Shown: piece by piece, positions 1 through 9,098 of the stretch
How positions within the stretch are numbered: position 1 is the first letter of the stretch
Layout of the letters: every line of letters begins with the position of its first letter
DNA from: Streptomyces lavendulae subsp. lavendulae
Lineage (GTDB): Bacteria > Actinomycetota > Actinomycetes > Streptomycetales > Streptomycetaceae
NCBI RefSeq assembly: GCF_002803845.1
Contig: NZ_CP024985.1
Span: 1,798,001 to 1,862,000, forward strand
DNA length: 64,000 bases
Direction: 5' to 3'
The notes under the pieces: generated by a model
Seen by the model: only the letters and a program-made list of their open reading frames with translations
Database searches by the model: none
Told to the model about the DNA's origin: nothing
Translations under genes and position numbers: made by a program

Positions 1-200
1 CGAGCAGGGCTTCACACGTATGACGGACCTTCTTGAGGCGGCGCCTGAGCCGCCTGTCCTCCGACGCCGGTAAGCCGGTGCCAGGTAACTTCATCCCTCA
101 GTCCTCCGGCGAACCCAGCGGTCGGACAACGCGGCCATGATGCCACACGCCCAACTCCCGGCTGTTCGACGTACGTTCTATCCGGCCATTCCCCCCGGCA
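1..200. other. No confident gene; possible tail of an upstream gene
   Basis: No convincing gene lies between the window edge and the terminator at 201. One plus-strand frame open from the edge (2-73, stop TAA at 71-73) could be the last 23 codons of a gene that starts outside the window. Its short C-terminus is not recognisable. The rest shows no ribosome binding site followed by an open frame. Confidence 0.3.
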
Positions 201-234
201 ATCCGGCCGCAGCCCCTGTGAACTGCGGCCGGAT
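201..234 (-). terminator. Intrinsic-type terminator hairpin after the aminotransferase
   Basis: A perfect 12-bp inverted repeat (arms 201-212 and 223-234, 10-nt loop) lies 28 bp beyond the stop codon of the minus-strand aminotransferase. There is no clear U tract, which is usual for Streptomyces terminators. Confidence 0.7.
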
Positions 235-261
235 CGCGGTGGTGGCGCGGTGCGGAGACCC

Positions 262-1449
262 TCAGCGCGTGCCGAGGACCGCCGCTATGCCGCGCGCGAG
301 ACACGGGATCCGGTCGGCCGGAATGCCCGCGATGTTGATCCGGCCGGCGGTGGTTCCGTAGATCGCGTGCTCCCTGCGCAGCCGGAGCATCTCCTGCGAG
401 GTGAGCGGCAGCATCGAGAACATGCCCCGCTGGCGCGCGAGCGACCGGGCCGGCCCCTCGTGGCCGTGGGCGCCCAGCAGGGCGGTCAGCTCGGACCGGT
501 TGGCCTCGATCCGGCCCCGCATGGCGTCCAGTTCGGCCCGCCACAGCGCCGTCAGGCCCTCGTCCTCCAGGACGGTCGTCACGACGGCGGCCCCGTGCTC
601 GGGCGGCATCGAGTACAGGGTGCGGGCGGCGTTCTGCAGGGCCGTCTCGGCGTGCCGCACCGAACGGTCCGACGCGCCGAGGACGATGGCGCAGCCGGTG
701 CGGTCGCTGTAGAGGCCGAAATTCTTCGAGCAGCTCACGGCGATCAGCATCTCCGGGACCCGCGCGGCCAGGTGGCGCGTGGCCCACAGGTCGGCCTCCA
801 GGCCGTCGCCGAGCCCGTGGTAGGCGAGGTCGACGAACGGCACCCAGCCGTGGCGCACCGCCAGTTCGGCCAGCGCCGCCCAGTCCTCGCGGGAGGGGTC
901 GGCCCCGGTGGGGTTGTGGCAGCACCCCTGGAGCAGGACCACGTCGTCGCGCCCCGCCCGCGCCAGATCCGCGAGGACGCCCGCGGAGTCGAAGCCGCCC
1001 TCGTCGTCGCACCAGCCGTACGTGCGCACCCGGAGCCCGGCGGCCTCCAGGATCGGCCGGTGGTTCACGTACGCCGGGTCGCTGATCCACACCGTGGTCC
1101 CCGGGCGGGTCCGGCAGATCAGGTCGGCCAGCAGCCGCAGCGCGCCGGAGCCGGCGACGGTCTGGACGGCCGCGGCCCGGTCGGCTTCCGCGCCGGGCCC
1201 CAGCACCATGGCGAGCAGGGCGCGGTTGAAGGCGGCGTTGCCGGAGAGCCCCCGGTACTCCTTGGACTCCGAGCGCTCCGCGAGGCGGATCTCGGCCTCC
1301 CGCACGGCGGCCATGACGGGGGTGCGGCCGGAGGGGTCGCGGTAGACGCCGAGGACCAGGTTGAGCCGCTCGGCGCGCTCGTCGGAGCCGAACTCGTACG
1401 TCAGGTCCCACAGCGGGTCGGTGGGCGGCGGCGGGAGGAGCTCAAGCAT
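262..1449 (-). CDS. Class I pyridoxal-phosphate aminotransferase (aspartate/aromatic type)
   Basis: A 395-residue fold-type I transaminase. Visible family features are the SxSKxxGLYxxRxG Schiff-base motif with PLP lysine K242, the Asn-Pro-Thr-Gly segment near residue 179 and the DxAYxG segment near 207. The C-terminal region has the usual small-domain pattern. It resembles the aspartate/tyrosine aminotransferase group; substrate cannot be assigned from sequence. I chose the ATG at 1449 because an upstream extension of 17 residues is proline-rich and unlike the family. This ATG overlaps the stop of the upstream exporter gene by 8 bp, so the two are probably translationally coupled. Together with the divergent Lrp/AsnC regulator, the pair looks like an amino-acid catabolism or export unit that is not part of the polyketide pathway. 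Confidence 0.88.
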   Translation of the reverse strand: MLELLPPPPTDPLWDLTYEFGSDERAERLNLVLGVYRDPSGRTPVMAAVREAEIRLAERSESKEYRGLSGNAAFNRALLAMVLGPGAEADRAAAVQTVAGSGALRLLADLICRTRPGTTVWISDPAYVNHRPILEAAGLRVRTYGWCDDEGGFDSAGVLADLARAGRDDVVLLQGCCHNPTGADPSREDWAALAELAVRHGWVPFVDLAYHGLGDGLEADLWATRHLAARVPEMLIAVSCSKNFGLYSDRTGCAIVLGASDRSVRHAETALQNAARTLYSMPPEHGAAVVTTVLEDEGLTALWRAELDAMRGRIEANRSELTALLGAHGHEGPARSLARQRGMFSMLPLTSQEMLRLRREHAIYGTTAGRINIAGIPADRIPCLARGIAAVLGTR

Positions 1450-2455
1450 CTGCGGGGACCTCGGGGCGGGGGCGGGGGCGGGCGGTGGCGGAACGGGCAC
1501 CGGCGGAACGGCGGTTGGCGAGCACGACGCCGACGGTGATCAGGGGGACGCCGATCAGCACGGCGGTGGTCGGGGACTCGCCGAGCAGCGGGATGGCGAG
1601 GAGGACGACGGCCACGGGGCTGAGGCTGCCGACGACGGAGCTGCGCTCCGCGCCGAGCCGGCGGATGGCGAAGGCGTAGAGCAGGCCGGCGCACAGTCCG
1701 ACGCCGATCCCCTGCACCACGAGGAACAGCGCGATGTCGCCGCGTGCCGCGTGGGCGAGGCCGGTCGGGAGCACCCCGGTCAGCACCAGCAGCCCGATCA
1801 CCGCGAAGGAGGGCAGGCACAGGAGCCCGATCGAGCCGACGGGATCGAGGTCCACGTCGCGCAGGCCCACCGTGTACAGGGCCCACAGGCCGCTGGCCAC
1901 CAGCAGGGTGCCGGCGCCCTCCAGGACGTCGGCGTCGACCGGGACCACGTAGCGCCAGACGAGGGCGGCCACACCGAGCGCGATCAGCGCGAGCCCGGCG
2001 ATCTGGGTCCCCCGGGGCAGGCCGCGGCCGCGGGCGGCCATCAGGGCGGCGACGAAGAGCGGGACCATCCCGGGGACGATCGAGCCGACGAAGGCCGCGG
2101 AGGTGAGGGCACCGCCGTGCATGGCGGCCAGGAAGAAGGGCACCCCGGCCCCGCAGATGATCTTGGCGGCCGCGCCCGGCCGCACGGCGGCGATGCGCCG
2201 GCGCCGACGCCACAGGGCGGGCGCCAGGACGAGCAGCGGGACCCCGAAGCGCAGCAGCGCCGCGTCGGCGGGGCGCAGTGTGGAGGCGCTCAGGGCGCGG
2301 GCGCTGAGGGCGAAGGCGGCCCAGATGGCCACCGTGACCAGCAGCGCCGCCATGCCCCGGGCCTGGGGGGAGAGACCGAGCCGGCCGGGGTGTCCGGCCG
2401 GCGCGCTCACCGTGTGGGGAGGCTCGGCCGCTCGGGTGGTGTTCGTCGCGACCAA
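1442..2455 (-). CDS. EamA/DMT-family transporter, probable amino-acid or metabolite exporter
   Basis: A 337-residue membrane protein with about ten hydrophobic segments arranged as two EamA repeats, typical of the drug/metabolite transporter superfamily (RhaT/YdcZ-like exporters). The arginine-rich cytoplasmic tail is ordinary. The start is uncertain. The longest frame begins with TTG at 2455, with a GGAG about 9 bp upstream. A GTG at 2410 or an ATG before the first membrane segment is also possible. It overlaps the aminotransferase start downstream and diverges from an Lrp/AsnC regulator. That is a common arrangement for exporters controlled by a local amino-acid-responsive regulator (inference). 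Confidence 0.85.
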   Translation of the reverse strand: MVATNTTRAAEPPHTVSAPAGHPGRLGLSPQARGMAALLVTVAIWAAFALSARALSASTLRPADAALLRFGVPLLVLAPALWRRRRRIAAVRPGAAAKIICGAGVPFFLAAMHGGALTSAAFVGSIVPGMVPLFVAALMAARGRGLPRGTQIAGLALIALGVAALVWRYVVPVDADVLEGAGTLLVASGLWALYTVGLRDVDLDPVGSIGLLCLPSFAVIGLLVLTGVLPTGLAHAARGDIALFLVVQGIGVGLCAGLLYAFAIRRLGAERSSVVGSLSPVAVVLLAIPLLGESPTTAVLIGVPLITVGVVLANRRSAGARSATARPRPRPEVPADA

Positions 2456-2482
2456 GGGAAGTGACTCCAGCCTCTGCTACAC

Positions 2483-2492
2483 GGACCGGTCC
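2483..2492. promoter_or_regulatory. 10-bp palindrome in the exporter/regulator divergent region
   Basis: GGACCGGTCC is a perfect palindrome about 28 bp upstream of the exporter start and could be an operator. The short length and GC content make a chance occurrence possible. Confidence 0.25.
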
Positions 2493-2536
2493 GGTCCGCT
2501 CCCTGGCAACGCTAGGGCCTGGGGCGGGGCAGCCGA

Positions 2537-2581
2537 TTGCCAGTTCTGCCGCTCGGACATACGTTTGGGGCAGAATCTGCC
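2537..2581 (+). promoter_or_regulatory. Promoter and candidate operator of the Lrp/AsnC gene
   Basis: TTGCCA (2537-2542), a 17-bp spacer and TACGTT (2560-2565) form a good housekeeping-type promoter reading toward the Lrp/AsnC gene. Immediately downstream, 2569-2581 is a 13-bp perfect palindrome (GGCAGA-A-TCTGCC). It covers the expected start of transcription, as expected of an autoregulatory operator. Confidence 0.55.
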
Positions 2582-2623
2582 AAGGAGTGGCGAAGAACAG
2601 CCGAGGAGCGCCGGAAAGTGGCC

Positions 2624-3106
2624 ATGGACGCGGTCGATCTGCAGATCATCCGGGAATTGCAGGCCGACGGCCGGCTGTCGAACCAGGACCTCGCCGACCG
2701 GGTGCGGCTCTCCCCCTCGCCCTGTCTGCGCCGCGTCCGGCGGCTGGAGGAGGCGGGCCTGATCCGCGGCTACACGGCCATGGTCGACCAGGTCGCCTTC
2801 GGGCTGCCGATCACCGTCTTCGTCCGCATCCGCCTGGAGCGGCACACCGCGGATGCGGTCCGCCTCTTCGAGGAGCACGTCGCCGTCATCGAGCACATCC
2901 AGGACTGCTACCTGATGGCGGGCAGCAGCGACTACCTGTTGCGGGTGGTCATCGAGGACCTGGAGGCGTACGAGTCCCTGGTGCGCCACCGGATCCACGC
3001 CATCCCGGGGATCGCCTCGATCGAGTCGAGCTTCGCGTACGGCAGCGTGAAGCAGTCCCGCACCTACCCCCGTCCCACCCCGGGCAGCTCGGCGCGCCGC
3101 CTCTGA
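2624..3106 (+). CDS. Lrp/AsnC-family transcriptional regulator
   Basis: A 160-residue protein with the full Lrp/AsnC architecture. An N-terminal winged helix-turn-helix (about residues 1-50, with the ILRELQxDGRLSNxxLA and SPxxCLRRVRxLE patterns typical of the family) is followed by a RAM ligand-binding domain ending in the usual ESSFAY-like segment. Such proteins sense amino acids and often control a divergent exporter or catabolic gene. Here the divergent genes are an EamA exporter and an aminotransferase. Start: the ATG at 2624 (or the GTG two codons earlier) has GAGGAG at a good distance; longer in-frame extensions would read through the promoter. Confidence 0.9.
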   Translation: MDAVDLQIIRELQADGRLSNQDLADRVRLSPSPCLRRVRRLEEAGLIRGYTAMVDQVAFGLPITVFVRIRLERHTADAVRLFEEHVAVIEHIQDCYLMAGSSDYLLRVVIEDLEAYESLVRHRIHAIPGIASIESSFAYGSVKQSRTYPRPTPGSSARRL

Positions 3107-3122
3107 CGGGCGGCGGCCGGGC

Positions 3123-3641
3123 CTACGGCGCCGCCGCGACCGCCGCCGCGAAGGCGGCGTGGGCCTTCGCGTCGAAGAGCACGAAGCGGACCTCCTCCAC
3201 CCGGGTCCGGGCCGCCCGGACGGTCTCCACCGCGATCCGGGCCCCGTCGTCCATCGGCCAGCCGTAGATCCCGGTGGAGATCGCGGGGAACGCGACCGTA
3301 CGCGCGCCCAGCTCGTCGGCGACCCGCAGCGACTCCCGGTAGCAGGAGGCCAGCAGTTCCGAGCGGTCCTCGTCCCGCGACCAGACCGGGCCGACGGTGT
3401 GGATGACGTGCTCCGCCGGGAGGCGGCCCGCCGTGGTGGCGACCGCGCGGCCGGTCGGCAGGCCCTTGCCGTAGTGGGAGCGCCGCAGGTCCTCGCAGGC
3501 GGCGAGGATCTCCGGGCCGCCGCGCCGGTGGATGGCGCCGTCGACTCCCCCGCCGCCGAGCAGCGAGGAGTTCGCGGCGTTGACGACCGCGTCCGCCTCC
3601 TCGGCGGTGATGTCCCCCTGGACGAGGGTGATGCGCACCAT
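3123..3641 (-). CDS. Macrodomain protein, probable O-acetyl-ADP-ribose deacetylase
   Basis: A 172-residue single macrodomain of the bacterial YmdB/MacroD type. Visible hallmarks are the QGDIT segment near the N-terminus, the [20 protein letters not shown] loop that binds ADP-ribose, the HTVGPVW strand and the [12 protein letters not shown] phosphate-binding loop. Such proteins hydrolyse O-acetyl-ADP-ribose or remove ADP-ribose from proteins. The start ATG overlaps the stop of the upstream oxidoreductase in a TGATG arrangement, so translation is coupled. The gene ends only 16 bp from the convergent Lrp/AsnC gene. Confidence 0.92.
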   Translation of the reverse strand: MVRITLVQGDITAEEADAVVNAANSSLLGGGGVDGAIHRRGGPEILAACEDLRRSHYGKGLPTGRAVATTAGRLPAEHVIHTVGPVWSRDEDRSELLASCYRESLRVADELGARTVAFPAISTGIYGWPMDDGARIAVETVRAARTRVEEVRFVLFDAKAHAAFAAAVAAAP

Positions 3642-5059
3642 CACGAGGCCTTTCGCAGGTGCCGCCAGACCGCTTTGGCGGCGTTGTGGCCGGACATCCC
3701 GTGGACGCCCGGGCCCGGCGGGGTCGCCGAGGAACAGAGGAAGACGGCCGGGTGGGCCGTGGCGTACGGGAACAGGGTGGGCTTCGGCCGGAGCAGGAGC
3801 TGGAGGCCGGAGGCGGCGCCGCAGGCGATGTCCCCGCCGACGTAGTTGGGGTTGCGGGCGGCGAGCTGCGGCGGTCCGGCCGTGGCGCGGGCCAGCACCA
3901 GGTCGCGGAAGCCCGGGGCGAAACGCTCCAGCTGCCGCTCGACGGCGTCGGTGAGGTCGCCGTCCCAGCCCGCGGGGACGTGCCCGTAGGCCCAGAAGAC
4001 GTGCTTGCCGCTCGGGGCCCGGCCGGGGTCGACCAGGCTGGGCTGGGCGGTGATGAGGAAGGGGCTGCGGGGTGCCCGGCCCCCCGCGACCAGCTGGAGG
4101 GCGGCGTCGATGTCCCGGCTGCCGGGGCCGACCTGTACGGTGCCGGCCCGGCGGGGGGCCTCGGCGGTCCAGGGCACCGGGCCGTCGAGGGCGTAGTCGA
4201 TCTTGAACGCGGAGGCGCCGTAGCGGTAGCCGTCGTACGCGCGGCCCAGGCGGGCGATCCGGGCCAGGGCGGTCGGCGAGGTGTCGAAGACGTACGCGCG
4301 GGCCGGCGGCAGGTCGTCGAGCCGCTTGACCTCGAAGCCGGTGTGCACGCTGCCGCCGAGGTCCGCCAGGTACCCGGCGAGCGCGTCGGAGATCGACTGC
4401 GAGCCGCCGCGCGCCATCGGCCAGCCGCCCGCGTGCGCGGCCAGCGCGAAGACCAGGGCGACCGCGCCGGTCCCGATCCCGTTCAGCGGGGCGATGACGT
4501 GCGCCACGAGCCCGGCGAACAGGGCCCGCCCACGGTCGTCGCGGAAGCGGCGCAGCAGCCAGGTGGAGGGCGGCAGGCCGGCCAGGCCGAAGCGGGCCAG
4601 GGTCAGCGGGTCCCGGGGCAGGGCGGTGCTGGGCAGGGACATGAAGTCCCGGGCGAGGGTGTCCCATTTGCCGAGGTAGGGCTGGACGAGACGGCGGTAC
4701 GCGCCCGCGTCGCGGGGCCCCAGGGAGGCCGCGGTCTCGGCGACGGAGCGGGAGAGCACGGCGGCCGTTCCGTCGTCGAAGGGGTGCGCCATGGGCAGCG
4801 GGGGGTGCAGCCACTCCAGCCCGTAGCGCCCCAGCGGCATCGTCGCGAAGACGGGGGAACCGGCGCCCAGCGCGTGCACCGCCGAACAGGGGTCGTGACG
4901 GAAGCCGGGGAGGGTGAGCTCCTCGGTGCGGGCACCGCCCCCGATGCCGTCCGCCGCCTCGAACACGGCAACGGAGCAGCCCCGGCGGGCCAGTTCGACC
5001 GCGGCCGTCAGGCCGTTGGGCCCCGCCCCCACCACGACTGCGTCGAGAATCGACGGCAC
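3641..5059 (-). CDS. FAD-dependent NAD(P)/FAD oxidoreductase of the phytoene-desaturase (CrtI/PYROXD2) type
   Basis: A 472-residue flavoprotein with an N-terminal dinucleotide-binding fold ([19 protein letters not shown], residues 8-26, then an acidic residue ending the second strand). A second FAD-contacting motif sits near the C-terminus ([15 protein letters not shown]). The overall layout matches CrtI-like desaturases and PYROXD2-type proteins. No carotenoid gene is nearby, so the substrate is unknown. The gene is coupled to the macrodomain gene downstream and is probably unrelated to the PKS. Confidence 0.85.
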   Translation of the reverse strand: MPSILDAVVVGAGPNGLTAAVELARRGCSVAVFEAADGIGGGARTEELTLPGFRHDPCSAVHALGAGSPVFATMPLGRYGLEWLHPPLPMAHPFDDGTAAVLSRSVAETAASLGPRDAGAYRRLVQPYLGKWDTLARDFMSLPSTALPRDPLTLARFGLAGLPPSTWLLRRFRDDRGRALFAGLVAHVIAPLNGIGTGAVALVFALAAHAGGWPMARGGSQSISDALAGYLADLGGSVHTGFEVKRLDDLPPARAYVFDTSPTALARIARLGRAYDGYRYGASAFKIDYALDGPVPWTAEAPRRAGTVQVGPGSRDIDAALQLVAGGRAPRSPFLITAQPSLVDPGRAPSGKHVFWAYGHVPAGWDGDLTDAVERQLERFAPGFRDLVLARATAGPPQLAARNPNYVGGDIACGAASGLQLLLRPKPTLFPYATAHPAVFLCSSATPPGPGVHGMSGHNAAKAVWRHLRKAS

Positions 5060-5138
5060 TGACAGCTCCTTCGTCCGGCGGCGGCCTGCGCTGCCAGGAT
5101 ATTCCGCCCGTCCATACGGGTTCTGCCCGGCCGGGTGG

Positions 5139-5963
5139 CTACGCGCCCCGCAGCAGCTCGCGGATCCGTACGGCGGTGGCCTCGTCGCGCCCCACCGCGA
5201 AGGGCAGGGCGTTGTCCCGGTCCACCCGGAAGGGGACGCCGTCGACGGTGGACTGGGCGCCGCCCGCCTCGGCGACCAGCAGCAGCCCGGCCGCGTGGTC
5301 CCAGGCCGAGGGCCAGGTGAACGCCAGGCCGTCCATCTCGCCCCGGGCCACCTTCAGGTACTCCAGGCCGGCCGAGCCGCAGGGCCGGGCGGCGACGCCG
5401 GGCACGTCGAGCCGGGCCAGGGTCCACTTGTCCTCCTCGGAGGTGTAGAGGGGGTGGGCCATCGCCACCCGCAGCGCCTCCCCGGGTCGCGGCGAACCGG
5501 CGTGGATCCGCTCGCCGTTGACGTACGCACCTTCCCCGCGGACGGCGGTGGCCAGCTCGTCGAGCGCCGGGGCGAAGGTCCAGGAGGCGAGTATCTCGCC
5601 GTGGTGGGCCAGCGCGACCAGGGTGCAGAAGGCGGGATCACCGTTCACGAACTGCCGCGTCCCGTCGACGGGATCGACGATCCAGACGGGCGCGTCGCCG
5701 CGCAGGGCGCCGTACACGTGGGGGTCGGCGTGCACTGCTTCCTCGCCGACCACGGCCGAGCCGGGCAGCAGCTTCGTCAGCGAGGCAGTCAGGTGTTCCT
5801 CGGCGAGCCGGTCGGCGATGGTCACCAGGTCGTGCGGGCCGCTCTTCTGGTCGACCTCGTGCGCGGCGAGCTGCCGGAACCTCGGCATGATCTCCACCGC
5901 CACCGCCTCGCGGACGGCCTCCTCGACTGCGGACAGGTCCTGGGCCGAAAAATCATCGATCAT
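5139..5963 (-). CDS. Inositol-monophosphatase-family phosphatase
   Basis: A 274-residue member of the Mg-dependent, Li-sensitive phosphatase family. The metal site is visible as GEEAVH (about residue 70), the [12 protein letters not shown] core (about 92-103) and the C-terminal [10 protein letters not shown] motif. Substrates in the family include inositol phosphates, histidinol phosphate and 3'-phosphoadenosine 5'-phosphate; sequence alone does not decide. I take the ATG at 5963. Longer in-frame extensions run into a palindrome (6012-6040) and lack family similarity. No strong ribosome binding site is seen, only a G-rich stretch. Confidence 0.88.
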   Translation of the reverse strand: MIDDFSAQDLSAVEEAVREAVAVEIMPRFRQLAAHEVDQKSGPHDLVTIADRLAEEHLTASLTKLLPGSAVVGEEAVHADPHVYGALRGDAPVWIVDPVDGTRQFVNGDPAFCTLVALAHHGEILASWTFAPALDELATAVRGEGAYVNGERIHAGSPRPGEALRVAMAHPLYTSEEDKWTLARLDVPGVAARPCGSAGLEYLKVARGEMDGLAFTWPSAWDHAAGLLLVAEAGGAQSTVDGVPFRVDRDNALPFAVGRDEATAVRIRELLRGA

Positions 5964-6011
5964 GGCCCCAGCAAAGCACGGCGGGGGGACGAACCCCACC
6001 CCCGGCCCCGT

Positions 6012-6040
6012 CCGTCCGTCATCCACGAGATGACGGACGG
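6012..6040. promoter_or_regulatory. 11-bp inverted repeat upstream of the phosphatase gene
   Basis: Arms 6012-6022 and 6030-6040 (CCGTCCGTCAT and its complement) are perfectly complementary around a 7-nt loop, about 50 bp upstream of the phosphatase start. It could be an operator or a 5'-leader hairpin. The left arm is preceded by one more CCGT unit. Confidence 0.45.
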
Positions 6041-6072
6041 GTGAACAGGCCTCCGGTCCGGCACGCACCCGC

Positions 6073-6101
6073 TTGACTCTGTAAGTAAAGTTTCCTAACT
6101 T
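6073..6101 (+). promoter_or_regulatory. Strong promoter with overlapping palindromic operator, apparently orphaned
   Basis: TTGACT (6073-6078), exactly 17 bp, then TAACTT (6096-6101). The spacer and -10 are covered by an imperfect palindrome at 6081-6099, with 9-bp arms matching at 7 of 9 positions around a central G. The AAAGTTTCCTAAC arm resembles, from memory, operators of ROK-family sugar-responsive regulators such as CsnR in Streptomyces. It reads rightward, but only 230 bp with no convincing gene separate it from the 3' end of the opposing agmatinase gene. Confidence 0.6.
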
Positions 6102-6292
6102 GATGCCGCGCCGCCCCGGCGCCCGCGCACGCCTCCCGTGAACTCTATGAACACAATGATGTGGCGCGCCCCGGAGTGGGATATTTCTGGGACTCCCACA
6201 CCCTCCGGGGTGCGATGCCGTATGCGCTTCAACAATTCCGGCACCCTCGGATATCCCGCTTTTGTCCAGGCGAAAGCGAAGAACACAAGGCA

Positions 6293-6319
6293 GCGGCCGG
6301 CGCATGATGCACCGGCCGC
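6293..6319 (-). terminator. Terminator hairpin after the amidinohydrolase gene
   Basis: Arms 6293-6303 and 6309-6319 pair over 11 positions with one G-U. The hairpin lies 12 bp beyond the agmatinase-family stop codon and is followed, in the minus direction, by a T-rich stretch. Confidence 0.7.
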
Positions 6320-6330
6320 TCTTCCCGCCT

Positions 6331-7320
6331 TTACTTCGACATTCCCCAGCGGACCGGAGCTATCTGCTTCGACATGATCGTGATGAGCTCGTACGCGGCG
6401 TGCGACGCGGCGACCGAGGTAATCCCGGCGTGGTCGTACGCCGGCGCGACCTCCACGATGTCGGCGGAGACCAGGTGGCAGTCGGCGAGGCCGCGCAGGA
6501 TCTCCAGCAGCTCGCGGGAGGTCATACCGCCGGCCTCCGGGGTCCCGGTGCCGGGGGCGTGCGCGGGGTCCAGGACGTCGATGTCGATGGAGATGTACAG
6601 CGGACGGTCGCCGACCCGCTCGCGCAGCTGCTGGGCGATCTCGTCCACCCCGCGCCGCATGACGTCCGCCGAGGTCACGATGCCGAAGCCGAGCTTGGCG
6701 TCGTCGTCGAGGTCCTTCTTGCCGTAGATCGGGCCACGCGTGCCCACGTGGCAGAGGGCGGAGGTGTCGATGACGCCCTCCTCCACGGCCCGGCGGAAGG
6801 GCATCCCGTGGGTGTACTGCTGGCCGAAGTACTCGTCCCAGGTGTCCAGGTGGGCGTCGAAGTGCAGGACGGCGACCGGCCCGTGCTTCTTGGCCACCGA
6901 ACGCAGCAGCGGCAGCGCGATGGTGTGGTCGCCGCCGAGCGTCATCAGCCGGGAACCGCCGGCCAGCAGCTCGTCGGCGGCGGCCTCGATCGTCTCCACC
7001 GCCTCGTTCGCGTCGAACGGGTTGGCGCTGATGTCACCGGCGTCGGCGACCTGGCTGTAGTGGAAGGGGTAGACGTCCTGTGCCGGGTTGTAGGGGCGCA
7101 GGGTGCGGGAGGCCTCGCGGATGGCGTTGCCGCCGAACCGGGCTCCGGGCCGGTAGCTGACACCGCCGTCGAACGGGACGCCGACCACGGCGATGTCCGC
7201 CTTCTCCACCTGGTCGATGCGGGGGATGCGGCCGAACGTGGCCTGACCGGCGAAGTGCAGCGTCCGGTCGGTCTCGGTCGGCGGCAGCGGCGGGGTCGGT
7301 CCGTTGGGCTGGGCGGTCAT
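6331..7320 (-). CDS. Agmatinase/guanidinobutyrase-family amidinohydrolase
   Basis: A 329-residue ureohydrolase with both binuclear manganese motifs intact: GGDHT, DAHLDT, and [19 protein letters not shown]. The family removes urea from guanidino compounds to leave a primary amine. In desertomycin-type amino marginolactones and related linear polyenes, a homologous amidinohydrolase unmasks the terminal guanidino group of the polyketide. Here the same locus has an amino-acid oxidase, a CoA ligase and a stand-alone acyltransferase, so that role is the best reading (inference). A housekeeping agmatinase remains possible. It follows the carboxylase gene on the same strand after a 106-bp gap containing a hairpin, so it may have its own promoter. 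GGAAAGG lies 13 bp before the ATG. Confidence 0.9.
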   Translation of the reverse strand: MTAQPNGPTPPLPPTETDRTLHFAGQATFGRIPRIDQVEKADIAVVGVPFDGGVSYRPGARFGGNAIREASRTLRPYNPAQDVYPFHYSQVADAGDISANPFDANEAVETIEAAADELLAGGSRLMTLGGDHTIALPLLRSVAKKHGPVAVLHFDAHLDTWDEYFGQQYTHGMPFRRAVEEGVIDTSALCHVGTRGPIYGKKDLDDDAKLGFGIVTSADVMRRGVDEIAQQLRERVGDRPLYISIDIDVLDPAHAPGTGTPEAGGMTSRELLEILRGLADCHLVSADIVEVAPAYDHAGITSVAASHAAYELITIMSKQIAPVRWGMSK

Positions 7321-7400
7321 GGTGCGGTCTGTGCCTTTCCGGGTACGGCGGCCTGGCGCCCGGTCACCGGGCCAGGTGGGGGGAGGGAGGAGCGGGGGCG

Positions 7401-7416
7401 CCGGGCGCGCGCCCGG
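7401..7416 (-). terminator. Palindromic hairpin after the carboxylase gene
   Basis: A 16-bp perfect palindrome (CCGGGCGC and its mirror) begins 10 bp beyond the carboxylase stop. A second, bulged hairpin lies at about 7352-7376. They may attenuate rather than stop transcription into the amidinohydrolase gene. Confidence 0.4.
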
Positions 7417-7426
7417 TCCGCGCTCG

Positions 7427-8983
7427 TTACTGCGGCGGGTTGCCGTGCTTGCGGGACGGCAGATCGGCGTGCTTCGTGCGGAGCATCGCGAGGGCGCTCA
7501 CGAGCACCTCGCGGGTCTCGGCGGGGTCGATGACGTCGTCCACGAGGCCGCGCTCGGCCGCGTAGTACGGGTGCATCAGCTCGGCCTTGTATTCCTTGAC
7601 CATCCGGGCGCGCATCGCCTCGGGGTCCTCGGCGTCCGCGATCTGCTTGCGGAAGATGACGTTGGCCGCGCCCTCGGCGCCCATGACGGCGATCTCGTTG
7701 GTCGGCCAGGCGTAGGTGAGGTCGGCGCCGATGGACTGGGAGTCCATGACGATGTACGCGCCGCCGTAGGCCTTGCGCAGGATCAGCGAGATCCGCGGCA
7801 CGGTGGCGTTGCAGTACGCGTACAGCAGCTTGGCGCCGTGGCGGATGATGCCGCCGTGCTCCTGGTCGACGCCCGGCAGGAAGCCGGGGACGTCCAGCAG
7901 TGTGACGATCGGGATGTTGAAGGCGTCGCAGAGCTGGACGAACCGCGCGGCCTTCTCGGAGGCGTGGATGTCCAGGACGCCGGCGAGGTGGCCGGGCTGG
8001 TTGGCGACGATGCCGACGACCTGGCCGTCCAGCCGCGCGAGGGCGCAGATGATGTTGCGGGCCCAGCGCTCGTGGATCTCCAGGACGTCGCCGTCGTCGA
8101 CGAGCTCCTCGATCACCTTGAGCATGTCGTACGGGCGGTTGCCGTCCACGGGCACGAGCGTGAGGAGGGCCTCCGACCTGCGGTCGGCCGGGTCGGTGGC
8201 CGCGAAGTGCGGCGGGTTCTCGCGGTTGTTGGAGGGGAGCATCGTGATGAGGTAGCGGACCTCGGAGATGCAGGTCTCCTCGTCGTCGTACGCGAAGTGC
8301 GCAACGCCCGAGGTCTCGGCGTGCACGTCCGCGCCGCCGAGGCCGTTCTGGGTGATCTCCTCGCCGGTCACCGCGCGGACCACGTCCGGGCCGGTGATGA
8401 ACATCTGCGAGGTGTCGCGGACCATGAAGACGAAGTCCGTGAGCGCCGGGGAGTACGCGGCGCCGCCGGCGCAGGGGCCGAGCATGACCGAGATCTGCGG
8501 GATGACGCCCGAGGCCTTGGTGTTGCGCTGGAAGATGCCGCCGTACCCGGCGAGCGCCGAGACGCCCTCCTGGATGCGGGCGCCCGCGCCGTCGTTGAGG
8601 GAGACCAGCGGGGCACCGGCCGCGATGGCCATGTCCATGATCTTGTGGATCTTCGTGGCGTGGGCCTCGCCCAGCGCGCCGCCGAAGATCCGGAAGTCGT
8701 GCGCGTAGACGAAGACCGTACGGCCCTCGACGGTGCCCCAGCCGGTGATGACACCGTCGGTGTAGGGCTTCTTGGCCTCCAGGCCGAAGCCGGTGGCCCG
8801 GTGCCTGCGGAGCTGCTCGACCTCCTTGAAGGAACCCTCGTCGAGCAGGAGCGCGATGCGCTCACGCGCGGTCAGCTTGCCCTTGGCGTGCTGCGCTTCG
8901 GTCGCCCGGTCACTCGGCCCGCGCCGCGCCCGCTCGCGCAGATCGTGCAGCTCGGTCACTTTCCCGGTGAGGTTCGTCGTCAT
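7427..8983 (-). CDS. Acyl-CoA carboxylase beta (carboxyltransferase) subunit
   Basis: A 518-residue biotin-dependent carboxyltransferase of the PccB/AccB family, making malonyl-CoA or methylmalonyl-CoA. Both oxyanion-hole regions are present (GGxGxxFxxN-like and [13 protein letters not shown] near residue 170; [26 protein letters not shown] around 370-395). At the position reported to set acyl preference in Streptomyces (Asp in PccB, Ile in AccB, within the GGAYxVM motif) this protein has Ile411. That suggests it takes acetyl-CoA as well as propionyl-CoA. No biotinylated alpha subunit or epsilon subunit is visible, so it would have to borrow them. Its upstream region carries two TAGGGG boxes shared with pathway genes, supporting a role as extender-unit supplier. 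Confidence 0.92.
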   Translation of the reverse strand: MTTNLTGKVTELHDLRERARRGPSDRATEAQHAKGKLTARERIALLLDEGSFKEVEQLRRHRATGFGLEAKKPYTDGVITGWGTVEGRTVFVYAHDFRIFGGALGEAHATKIHKIMDMAIAAGAPLVSLNDGAGARIQEGVSALAGYGGIFQRNTKASGVIPQISVMLGPCAGGAAYSPALTDFVFMVRDTSQMFITGPDVVRAVTGEEITQNGLGGADVHAETSGVAHFAYDDEETCISEVRYLITMLPSNNRENPPHFAATDPADRRSEALLTLVPVDGNRPYDMLKVIEELVDDGDVLEIHERWARNIICALARLDGQVVGIVANQPGHLAGVLDIHASEKAARFVQLCDAFNIPIVTLLDVPGFLPGVDQEHGGIIRHGAKLLYAYCNATVPRISLILRKAYGGAYIVMDSQSIGADLTYAWPTNEIAVMGAEGAANVIFRKQIADAEDPEAMRARMVKEYKAELMHPYYAAERGLVDDVIDPAETREVLVSALAMLRTKHADLPSRKHGNPPQ

Positions 8984-9098
8984 GTGCCCTCTCCACCCCG
9001 GCCCCGCGAGGCGGGCGGCTCATCGCTTCCCGCGGACCGCAGAAGGCCCGCGCCCCGCCATTAAACGAGTCACCGTCACAGGACCTCCACCTCCTCCG

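Noticed and set aside
5139..6305. Extended phosphatase starting near 6305
   Set aside because: The extra 114 residues have no family similarity and cover the inverted repeat and the orphan promoter.
6095..6377. Two small open frames, 63 residues (minus, 6095-6286) and 79 residues (plus, 6138-6377), in the gap before the amidinohydrolase
   Set aside because: No ribosome binding site of quality and no recognisable family. The plus one runs into the 3' end of the agmatinase gene and the minus one overlaps the orphan promoter. The plus one could be expressed from the 6073 promoter, but the sequence does not support it as a gene.
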